The position numbers were made by a program, and so were the translations under genes. The notes under the pieces were generated by a model. That model saw nothing but the letters and a program-made list of their open reading frames with translations, did no database searches and was not told the DNA's origin. A stretch of 64,000 bases of DNA from positions 355,828 through 419,827 of the forward strand of contig NW_006768766.1 of NCBI RefSeq assembly GCF_000204055.1, read 5' to 3'. The stretch comes from Melampsora larici-populina 98AG31 (Eukaryota > Basidiomycota > Pucciniomycetes > Pucciniales > Melampsoraceae). Below are positions 47,182 to 56,423 of the stretch, piece by piece (the first letter of the stretch is position 1; each line of letters opens with the position of its first letter).

Positions 47182-48577
47182 ATGTCGATGAATATCAGTC
47201 CTTCGAGCTCAACAGCTGCTATTCCTAGTCCCAAGAATGTCCGGACGACCGATCTTCAGTTTTGCGAGCGACTGCCAAAACTCGAATGGCAAGCCTTCGT
47301 CTCGATCACTCTTCAACAAAACTCGGATTACGAACCCAGTTAATGAGAACATAACTATTCTTTGTGTAGCCATGCTCACTTGAACGGTTCAATTCCCCGA
47401 GACACATTTCTCAGACTGCGGGCTTTAGCAGCTGGAAAACATCCTGAACTGGCCTCCGACTTTTCGTTCGATTCACACACACTGGACCAGTAAGTATCTT
47501 AAAATTTTGGATCAGGGTTTGGGAATGCCATCACTGAGAAAAACGTATGACCAGATTTTTTGCTGCATTCCAGAATGATATTTACAAGGTCACAGATAAT
47601 CCACAGGCCGTCACGACAGCTACTGTGTCTGTTTTAGAATCTTTTGAAAAAGATGGCTGCATTTATCTCGAGCTTCGTACCACCCCACGCGATTCTCAAT
47701 TCATGGATAAGGCTCGATATCTCGATACCGTCTTGAAAGCAATCGAATCATATGATCAAACGAAGATGATAATTCGATTGTTAGTAAGCGTTGATTGGAG
47801 ACATACCCCTGAGGAAGCTTTGGCTATCATCGACCTAGCCCAAAAAGAACGGGGACGTGGAATTGTGGGTATCGACGTGTGTGGTGACCCCTCTAAAAGT
47901 GGTAGGTACCGAGGGCTACTTCCGGCTTTGAGAAAGGCTAAAGAGGAGTACAACCTGAAGATCACCGTACATTTTTCCGAAGTTAGTCTACTAACATCTT
48001 TCCTCATTTTCTAATTAGTGTGGGTAGGCTGAGACTGAGTAGTATTCTAACATTGATCCTGCGCTCTCCGTAACTTGAACAGATCGAATCCCAAGGACCG
48101 TACCTAGATCATCAGCTTAGAGACCTTAAACCAGACCGTCTGGGCCATGCGACATTTCTCACAGCCTCAGCACAAAATCACGTCATAGAGAACCAGCTAC
48201 CAATTGAGGTGTGTATTACATCCAATTTACTTACCAAAACGGTGGAATCAGTCGAGGAACATCATGTGAAATGGGCAGTGAATAATGGAATCCCTGTCCT
48301 CATCTCGGTAAGTTTTTAATGGCTATCAAACTTGATGTCAAAACCACGTCCTAGTTATGAATCCTAAATTCCTCTGTAGACCGATGACACACTTTTATTC
48401 GATACCACTTCTTCAAATGAGTACAAACTTGCTTTACAACTTCTTGGTGGAGATAGAGCCTTGCTGCTAAACCAAATTAAGATGGGGATTGAAATCACTT
48501 TTGGAACGGACGAAGATAAGGCCTGGATGAGAAGTAAAATAGATGACTTCACAAAGGATGGGCTCGAATGTTCATAG
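47182..48577 (+). CDS. ADAL-type adenosine/N6-methyl-AMP deaminase, cytosolic copy
   Basis: Five exons (47182-47288, 47370-47489, 47555-47981, 48083-48307, 48380-48577) join to 358 residues. The metal and catalytic residues of the adenosine-deaminase superfamily are present: HAHLNGS (ECHAHLNGS), VHFSE in place of HAGE, LGHATF, and TDDTLLF near the end. ELH-to-ECH at the first motif is a small departure. VHFSE and the overall spacing match the ADAL branch, whose plant and animal members deaminate N6-methyl-AMP; the substrate here is inferred. The N-terminus (MSMNISPSSSTAAIPSPKN) has no signal peptide. Intron 1 begins with GC (GAATG|GCAAGC), while its paralogue has GTAAGC at the same point. An upstream in-frame ATG (46999) exists, but the extension looks non-coding. 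Confidence 0.92.
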
Positions 48578-50108
48578 AAAAACCTTATGGTCTATAGAAT
48601 CTTGATCCTTGATTGTGAATTTGTACTATGTGGGTCGATTATATAGAATATTGCATTGAAAAAGTCAAATGATACACTGCTGCCAGGGTTTCTGAAGCTT
48701 ACATTCGCAATGAGCAAGAGACGTTCTATCTTGATCAGACACCCATATAGACTGCAGGATGTCATTTTAGCTCTTATCTCTCGTTTCGAGTCTTCATAGC
48801 AACATGGCTTTGTTGGCAACAGAGTTTCAATCAGAGTACTTATCACACTATGTACAGGAACATCAGGGCATTGAATAGAGCTCAAGTACATACACCGGAA
48901 GTTGCAGGGCTTGATAATGTGAAGAGAACACTATGTTTGAGGGCTCAGTCATATATCCTTGGCACAAAAAGCTGAACTGAAATTGATTTTGTTAACATGA
49001 TAATGTCAAATATTGTTCATTGAATACTTTGTAATCATCAGCAATCATTCGCAATTTTTGTTCGCAACAGAGCTCTCTATACTCATCAAGCGTACCAGGG
49101 GGTTTTTACGTACATCTATGCATTGGGGGTTGCCCTAGGAGAAGCCTAGCCGATAGCCCCGTAATGTTCTATGACTCTCGCAGTATAAGGTTTCTGTTTG
49201 CTGTAAGATGGTGCACACAAAAGATAAGGGTAAGATATGTCAATGCTGCAAGGCAAGTAGTATTCTTGATGTTGGAAATCAAGCTGGGAGCGGGTATCAG
49301 TATATGCCAGAGATAAGCCCCTCTTCCAATGCAGCCGCATCCGCTATTGAAGAGGTGCTTATGACTAAAACCTCGGGCTTGGCCTGAGCACAGTAGGATT
49401 TTGAAGCACTTTTGCTTAAAACCTCATCTTGAGGTCTGTAAACATCATGAAACCTCACAAAAAAGTGTGAGGTGCTTTGTATAAGCCTTTTACACATGCT
49501 CATGCCACTTTTAGCACCAATTTGTTCGAGAAAAGTGAGTTGAGCTGTTGAGTTCTTTTAAATCTGGGTCTGATTCATTACATGACCTACACCTGCCTAC
49601 ACGCGCCCTTGAGACATCCAAGATCACTTGATATGATTGCCTTGCATTTCACAACTTTTGACATGCAGATAGCAGTGCACTCTTTTCTCGATGTTCGCTA
49701 TCTCACCCTCTCACCATTTTCACCCAGCGTTCTTTGTAGGATGAAACATGTTCTAAGGAAGTCAACTTCTTGATTTGGACGGTGCTCTTTGAGAGCTGTT
49801 TGTACAGGTCTACATTCATTCCGCACCATATTTTTACGCGCTTCGCGCAGGCCACAATTCTTTGTATAAGCGTACAAGCTTTGTGAAGCACGAGAGTTCT
49901 CAGTGCTAAGGCAGAGAACACGAGTGAAAGCAAAGAGAAGTACCTGGAGGTACGAGAGCACAATCTGATAAGAATGAATGAAGAGGGAACAATAATTGAG
50001 AAAGATGAGACATTCTCATACAGGTTTGAGCTCGTAATAACAAGGTACACATCATAGATAGATTAGAAGAAGGAGACATTGCATCATAAGATAATTATCA
50101 GTAATGTA

Positions 50109-50210
50109 GAGAGACGAGAGACGAGACAAGACGAGAGACGAGACAAGACGAGAGACGAGAGACGAGATAAGAGACGAAACGAGAAACGAAACGAGAGACG
50201 ATAGACGAAT
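50109..50210. repeat. Degenerate GAGACGAGACAAGAC microsatellite
   Basis: About 100 bp of purine-rich words GAGACGA, GACAAGA and GAAACGA in tandem, with gradual decay towards the right end. Confidence 0.9.
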
Positions 50211-50493
50211 AATTATCTTAATACTTTGGTTGTCGCGGTCGTGATGTCATCGCTTTTATACGCTCAAACTCCGCATTGTACGCTTGTTTTATAAGTTTGA
50301 TCGGCATCATGCTCGGGTTTCAACTTTGCCACAATGCTTTGGTAACCTTAAATTTAATCCACATCTGCTTCGAACCGGTTTTCCGCTTGAACATCTTATG
50401 CGGTTTGCGAGTCGCAGACGGTTTCTATCCCGGTGAGAATTACTTTCTGACATTCTAGTATGATAAGATAAGCATGTGTTCTGGTATGTGTTT

Positions 50494-50636
50494 CAAAGTA
50501 AGTATGTACGTGTACATACTTTTTGCTATATACTTTTTTTGGCGGGGAAGGCGAGGCCAAAAGTATATTTTTTTTCTTTGTCCCCGCCAAAAAAAGTATG
50601 TAGCGAAAAGTATGTAGCGCTACATACTTTGCTTTG
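50494..50636. repeat. Foldback element with ~55-bp arms
   Basis: The left arm (50494-50548, containing TATACTTTTTTTGGCGGGGA) and right arm (50581-50636, containing TCCCCGCCAAAAAAAGTATG) are inverted copies with a few mismatches, leaving a spacer of about 30 bp. Each arm itself contains inverted GTATGTAC/GTACATAC words. It has no coding content. Confidence 0.82.
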
Positions 50637-50965
50637 AGTACCCTTAATCAAATGCTCAGTTTTACCTTGAGATCTTTTTACAGCTCGCTATACTCGGCCG
50701 ATTTCCTAAGCTCCTAAGCTATAATCCATCTTTCACTGTCATGTAATACGATCAAAAATCTTTACTTGCATTTGCGCCGCATCATTTGACAAGGTCATAT
50801 AACATTCTGCCTTCGAAATAACCCCTCAATTTCGTATCAAGAAAGCCAAGCACATAGTAAGTCTCCGCGTCATTTGGTTTGTGGTAGTGAAATGAACTGC
50901 TATCTACACCCGCGCCCTATAAAATTTTCCTGACGAATATAATGCCCTACTCAAGAATTGGCATT

Positions 50966-52325
50966 ATGAAAGTGTTCAGCTTGATATCAATATCCGTATG
51001 GCTATACGGGGTAGTCTCCTCTTTTGATTCAATTAGCACAGATATTCAATTTTGTAAGCAACTGCCAAAGCTCGAATGGTAAGCCTTCTTTAACATTCAT
51101 TCTTCAACAAAAATCAAGTTACAAGTCCAGTTGACAAAAACATGATCGTTGTTTGAGCAGTCATGCTCACTTAAATGGTTCCATTCCTCGTCACAAATTT
51201 CTCGAGCTTCGAGCTATAGCAGCTGAAAAGCATCCTGAACTAGCCTCAGAATTTCTCTTTGATTCCCACACAATTGAACAGTAAGTATTTGAAAATCTGT
51301 GTCCAGAGTTTAGGGATATGGTCACTGAGAAAAAAAAGTACGGCCAGATTTTTTGGTGCATTCCAGAATGACATTTACAAGGTTACAGATAATCCAAAGG
51401 CCGTCACAGCTGCGACTATGTCAGTTTTGGAATCTTTTGAAAAAGATGGCTGCATTTATCTTGAGCTTCGCACCACCCCAAGGAATTGTGAATCCATGGA
51501 TAAGGCGCAATATCTAGATACTGTGTTGAAAGCAATTGAATCCTATGATCAAAGTAACATGAGAGTTCGATTGCTAGTTAGCGTTGATTGGAAACATAGC
51601 ACAGAGGAGGCTCTCGCCATCATTGAGCTAGCCCAAAAAGAGCGGGGACGTGGAATAGTTGGCATCGATGTATGCGGTAATCCAACTCTAAGCGGTAGGT
51701 ACCGAGAACTGATCCCGGCTTTGAGAAAGGCGCAAGAGGAGTATGGCTTGAAGGTCACCGTGCATTTCTCCGAGGTTAGTCGACTAGCATGTAACATCAA
51801 TATACAATTTATTGCCCTAGGCCAAGCTTTTTTCACTCATTGATACTTTCCTGTTGATATGAACAGATTGAAGCCCAAGGACCGTACCTTGATCATCAGC
51901 TTAGTGAACTTAAACCAGACCGTCTTGGCCATGCTACATTTCTGACAGACTCAGCGCAACAGCATGTCATAACAAATAAGCTACCAATTGAGATTTGCAT
52001 CACGTCCAATGTGCTTGGCAAAACGGTGAAATCAGTTGAGGAACATCATCTCAGATGGGCAGTGAAAAACGGAGTCCCTGTGCTCATCTCAGTAAGTCAA
52101 CAAGTCAAACCATTGTCCTCTGAGTTGTGAAAACTGATTCCCGTATAGACCGATGATACACTCTTATTTGAAACCACGTCTGCAAATGAGTACCAGTTGG
52201 CTCTTCAAATTCTTGGAGGAGATAGAGCCTTACTTCTAAAGCAAATGAAGATAGGAATCGAACAGACTTTTGGAACAGACGAAGACAAGGCCTGGATGAG
52301 AAGGAAAATGGACGCCTTCGAGTGA
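50966..52325 (+). CDS. ADAL-type deaminase paralogue with a signal peptide (predicted secreted)
   Basis: Five exons (50966-51078, 51161-51280, 51348-51774, 51867-52091, 52149-52325) match the exon lengths of the paralogue at 47182-48577 exactly for exons 2-4 (120, 427 and 225 bp) and join to 353 residues. All catalytic motifs remain: ECHAHLNGS, VHFSE, LGHATF and TDDTLLF. The difference is the N-terminus: MKVFSLISISVWLYGVVSS is a textbook signal peptide directly before DIQFCKQLPKLE, where the paralogue has a short polar leader before DLQFCERLPKLE. An in-frame ATG eight codons upstream (50942) would add MPYSRIGI and weaken the signal, so 50966 is preferred. If secreted, it would act on purine nucleosides or nucleotides outside the cell. 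Intron 1 is a normal GT-AG. Confidence 0.9.
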
Positions 52326-52390
52326 AGATGAGCTAGAATAGAAACTGTTGACCTGTTGTGACGTTTTTGTCCTTGACAAGACCTAAAACA

Positions 52391-52950
52391 TTAGGGGGGC
52401 TCAAGTCAAAATATTTTACTACTTTTATTGTAATAGGGGGTGTCAAGTCAAATTATTTAAGACAAAAACCCGTAAAAAAGATTTCCGCAGTAGCGTAAAT
52501 TTACGTAAATCTTACGAAAACGGGATGAACATAAAGGTGTCCTGTTTTCGTAAAACGTAAATTTACACTCAAAAATAGGTTACAATTCAAATTCAGCGAC
52601 CTATTTTTTTACAGCGGAAATTTATTCTTACGACAAAAACGTAAAAACTTATCCGCATTAAAAAAAAGTTGTTGTAAATAATTCAACTTGACACCCCTTA
52701 ATTTTTTTCCCCAATTGCATAAAATTTACGCAAAATTTTATGCAATTGGGAAAAGTTATACAACATCCCGATTTTTTTAAGCAGCAAATTTACGCAAATT
52801 TGCGTAAATCTGCTGCTCAGAAGGAGATCCAAAAGAAATTGTTACGGTCCTGTTTTACAAATTGGGAAAAGTTTTTACAGCACGGTACCATAAAAAACTT
52901 TCCCCGATTTTTAAGAAAAGGCCGCAAAATTTTTGACTTGAGCCCCCTTA
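52391..52950. mobile_element. Palindromic non-coding MITE (GGGGGCTCAAGTCAAAA termini) with a nested insertion
   Basis: Termini GGGGGGCTCAAGTCAAAATA and its near reverse complement at 52930-52947 are flanked by TTA on both sides (52391-52393, 52948-52950), as in PIF/Harbinger-type insertions. The interior is a chain of hairpins: CCCAATTGCATAAAATTT/AAATTTTATGCAATTGGG (18-bp perfect stem, 52710-52750), a 36-bp near-palindrome at 52781-52816 (GCAGCAAATTTACGC...), and an arm pair around ACGGTACCG-type words. Apparent frames such as 52740-52958 are by-products of the repeat. Confidence 0.8.
52435..52698. mobile_element. Second MITE nested inside the 52391-52950 element
   Basis: Its ends AGGGGGTGTCAAGTCAAATT and AATAATTCAACTTGACACCC are inverted copies. 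TAAT lies on both flanks (52431-52434 and 52699-52702). Other copies of the host element lack this block and run straight from TATTGTAAT into the TTTTTTAAGCAGC segment, which supports later insertion. Confidence 0.78.
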
Positions 52951-53693
52951 TTATGTGATTTTGACAATTGGTTGTGGATTTTGATCAGCTTGTGTGATTT
53001 GACAAAAAAACTGCATTGAAAGAGTTCCAACAACGCCCTGCTGCTCCTTGTTTGTTTCTGAAATTTTGTATACCACACAAAGAGCTAAAAGTGCAATGAA
53101 AGGAAAGTGCGTATGTAAACATTACCATTGTACATATTTACATCTTCCAAGTTCAAAGCCCCAGAGGTACCAGATGTTCCTACTACATCATGCTCCGGGC
53201 CTCCAGAAAGGATCACTGGCTCACTGTTGACAAATAAAACTGTGTGTCGGATGTTTTGTTTCTAAAAAGTCTCAATGGCATTTGAAGTTTGGGGATGGGA
53301 TCCCAAGGGGGCCCTCTTCATCCACAATTTTTGCTTGTACTCCGTGGCATTAGCGGGGTTCAAGTCAAAAATTCCAAGTAGGAATTTTACAACATCCGAG
53401 AGAGTTTTTTAGGACAAATTTTACCTAAAACCGACTTGGATGTCGTAAGAATGGTTTAAAGAGAGGCCACCAAGTCTTATAAAAAGACAAAGAAAAGCTT
53501 TGAGACAAAGGTACAAGTGCTGGAAAAAGGCACATTCTATCTGCTGTTATGGACTCAACGAGAGAGAAGGACAAAGAAAACACCCATTAGGGAAGTAAAA
53601 AACTACTCGTACACCTTTTCTTGAAACAAAAAAAGACGGTATTTTTTTCTTGATCCAAAAAAAAATCAATCATCTTAAAATTATAGGCATTAT

Positions 53694-54135
53694 GGGGGCT
53701 CAAGTGAAAATATTTTACTACTTTGATGGTAAAAAACTTTTCCCGAATTTTTTTGAGCAGCAAATTTATGAAAATTTGCGTAAATCTGCTGCTCAGAAGG
53801 AGATCCGAAAGAAATTTTTACAGCCCTTTTTTACAAATTGGGAAAAGTTTTTACAGCACGGTACCGTAAAAAACTTTGCCCAATAGGGGGGCTCAAGTCA
53901 AGATATTTTACTACTTTTATTGTAATTTTTTTAAGCAGCAAATTTACGCAAATTTGCATAAATATGCTGCTCAGAAGGAGATCCAAAAGAAATTTTTACG
54001 GTCCCTTTTTACAAATTGGGAAAAGTTTTTACAGCACGGTACCGTAAAAAACTTTCCCCAATAAGGGGGCTCAAGTCAAAAATTTTGCTGCCTTTTCTTA
54101 AAAAATTGGGGAAAGTTTTTTACGGTACCGTGCTG
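53694..54135. repeat. Tandem and inverted copies of the GGGGGCTCAAGTC MITE family
   Basis: Two copies lie head-to-tail (about 53694-53883 and 53885-54063), followed by an inverted piece of the right end (54065-54135). Each has the 36-bp near-palindrome and the CAGCACGGTACCGT word. The similar translated frames in each copy come from the repeat, not from selection on a protein. Confidence 0.8.
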
Positions 54136-54627
54136 GAAGAGGTTAGGCACAAGAGTTTCCGTTCTTGGAAACTTTGACGAGTTTTGTTTTTGTTATGCTA
54201 AACTCTGGACGGCCCCGGAGGGTCTGAGCGGATTGCAGTGACAGAGAAAGCTAACAACCAGAGGCCCGGCGGGTGGCCTATAACACTACAATAAGAAACC
54301 GACTAAAAATGGGAGGGTGGGTGAGAAACAAAAAAATTGTAAAAAACCGTAACAGGACAGAGACAAATTTTTGTTGATAAAGTTATGGATGTGATCAAAC
54401 TGGTAAAGAAGAATGAAGCAAAAAGGATTATTCGGCTTTTGGGATTACAAAGATGAAGAATAGACTTTTTGGTAAAGAACCTTGAAAACCGTTACAAAGA
54501 TCTCTTTCCCATAGACATACAAATCTTCAAAGAAGATTAAAGAACAAAACCTAAACTCTGTTTCCCATTTTCACAACTCTCTAAACCTACACCTATTCCC
54601 CTCGGTTAAAACACGTCCCAACCACAA

Positions 54628-54775
54628 GTAAAAACCTTTCCCAATTTGTAAAAAAGGACCGTAAAAATTTCTTTTGGATCTCCTTCTGAACAGCAGATTT
54701 ACGCAAATTTGTGTAAATTTGCTGCTTAAAAAAATTACAATAAAAGTAGTAAAATATCTTGACTTGAGCCCCCCT
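54628..54775 (-). repeat. Inverted partial copy of the GGGGGCTCAAGTC MITE family
   Basis: Minus-strand copy ending in ATCTTGACTTGAGCCCCCC. It includes the GCAGATTTACGCAAATTTG palindrome, while the ACGGTACCGT segment is missing. Confidence 0.75.
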
Positions 54776-54899
54776 CACAGGGGCAAAAATAGATGCTCAC
54801 ATAGGTGTGAGCGTTGAAATTTTTGTGTTTGTTTCAATGTTTGTTCAATTTTACTTCCCTTTTCTTTCCTATTTCTTTCTACTCATCAGCTGATTACGT

Positions 54900-55700
54900 G
54901 ATTAACCAGAACTGAGCAGAAAAACTAAGCCTTGCCCAGGCTTTATTCCTTAGCAAAGAAGTCTGAGGAAGGGCTGATCCATCTGCTCGGTATATCTCAG
55001 CTGCTCAGCTGATCCTGAGCGTCATTCCCTGGTTCAGTAGGCTCCAAGGGACACCACTTATGATTAGCTTGGGGGCTGAGCTGACCTGAGTATCCTCTTA
55101 GCTAATTCACTGCAGCATCCCTTGGATGGATCACACAGGGCCAGCCTTGCCTCAGGCGTCATGGCTCCGGAATGAAGCCTGGTGCCCATCTGATCAGTTG
55201 ACCAATGCTACTCAACTATCCCTCAGTGATATTCCTGAGATCAGAAGGATCCAAAGGATTTCACTGCTCATTGGCTGAGGGGCTGCTCATCTAGTCCCCA
55301 GGGGCATTCCTGGGATCAGAAGGAGCCCAAGGATGTCACTGAGTATTAGCTGAGGGGCTGCTCAGCTGCTCAGCTAGTCCTCAGGGGGATTCCTGGGATT
55401 AGAAAGATCCAAACAATGTCACTGAGTATTGGCTGAGGGGCTGCTCAGTTGACCTCAGCCCCTCGGTGTGAGCAGCTTTGTCCAGGGGACATCACTTAGG
55501 ATTAGCTGAGCGGCTGAGATAAACTGAGCAGGAGGATGGCTCTTTTATGAGGCTTCATTCCTTAGCAAGGAAGTCTGAGGAAAGTCTGGCCCATCAGTGA
55601 CCCAGCCAGGGGATGCTACTTAGTATTTCCTAGGCAGCTCAAATGTGATATTCCCTGTGCAGGCTTCTTCACTAAGAAATGAAGCCTGAGGAAGGTGTAG
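54900..55700. repeat. Degenerate minisatellite of about 75-95 bp units
   Basis: Repeated words GGCTGAGGGGCTGCTCA start near 55273, 55348 and 55431, each followed by CCTGGGAT(C/T)AGAA and a CACTGAGTATT block. Outer units (for example 54950-55090 and 55540-55700) are more decayed and share CTTAGCAA(A/G)GAAGTCTGAGG. GC content is higher than in the surroundings. There are no genes. Confidence 0.75.
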
Positions 55701-55751
55701 TTCATGTGTTCATTTTCATTTTGACCAAATTGCTGAGTATTCAGTGACTCA

Positions 55752-55923
55752 CACTGCGAATATAATGTATTTTTCCAAGGTGAAAAATGATTACATTTGT
55801 TTCACAAAATGATTAAAAATGCATTAATTCTGCATTTTTCTGCATTAATTCTGCATTATTAATCATTTTGTGCATTAATGTCAATCATTTTTCACCTTGG
55901 AAAAATACATTATTTTTGCAGTG
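55752..55923. mobile_element. 172-bp CACTG-type MITE with TCA target duplications
   Basis: CACTGCGAATATAATGTATT at the left and its near reverse complement at the right form inverted repeats of about 40 bp (55752-55791 and 55884-55923). TCA lies on both flanks (55749-55751 and 55924-55926). CACT termini plus a 3-bp duplication fit a CACTA/EnSpm-derived MITE. Confidence 0.85.
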
Positions 55924-56149
55924 TCATGAGCTGATCCTGAGTACTCATCTGGACTCAGTTATTGCTCATCCAAGATGGAAATGAGCCTTCTCAATCAATG
56001 TCAAGCAAAATGTGAGCAAAACAGGCTGATCCCCTGAACACAACCAAAATTGTGAATTGAATGAATCTGAAAGAAAATTAATCTTTTTTGGAGACTTCAA
56101 AAAAGTCTACAACACTCACATACATGTGAGCATCAATTTTGGCCCCTGT

Positions 56150-56307
56150 GCCTTAAGCAGCAAATTTTCGCAAATTTGCGTAAATCTGCTGCTCAGAAGG
56201 AGATCTGAAAGAAATTTTTACGGTCCTTTTTTACAGCACGGTACCGTAAAAAACTTTCCTCAATTTTTTAAGAAAAGGCCGCAAAGTTTTTGACTTGAGC
56301 CCCCTTA
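56150..56307 (+). repeat. Partial copy of the GGGGGCTCAAGTC MITE family
   Basis: It begins inside the element at TTAAGCAGCAAATTTTCGC and runs to the right terminus TTTTTGACTTGAGCCCCCTT. The left terminus is missing. Confidence 0.78.
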
Positions 56308-56423
56308 TTGTCGTATCATTTTAGACCTCGCGAGTCATAAAATGTGAGTTATAATTTACAACCTTTGAGCGATGTCTAAAAGCCGTTTTAGGTCCAAATC
56401 ATTTTGACTTGAACCCTGCTATT

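Larger units (their letters stand above)
48578..50965. other. Intergenic region between the two deaminase paralogues
   Basis: No gene was recognised. It holds a GAGACGAGAC-type satellite (50109-50210) and a foldback element (50494-50636). Confidence 0.5.
53351..56420. mobile_element. ~3.1-kb non-autonomous element carrying nested MITEs
   Basis: AGCGGGGTTCAAGTCAAAAA at 53351-53370 is inverted with two mismatches at 56401-56420, and ATT flanks both ends (53348-53350, 56421-56423). No transposase frame is seen inside. The interior holds copies of the GGGGGCTCAAGTC family (53694-54135, 54628-54775 and 56150-56307), a degenerate minisatellite and the CACTG element at 55752-55923. The termini are related in sequence to those of the smaller family (GTTCAAGTCAAAA versus CTCAAGTCAAAA). 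Confidence 0.6.

Noticed and set aside
50109..50210. Possible CRISPR-like array
   Set aside because: The repeats are contiguous purine-rich microsatellite words without unique spacers, and the genome is eukaryotic.
53650..54064. Overlapping frames with similar peptides (AAQKEIQKKFLR type) in several places
   Set aside because: They recur only because the MITE family recurs; the DNA is palindromic, the frames start and end inside element borders and lack splice or start context.
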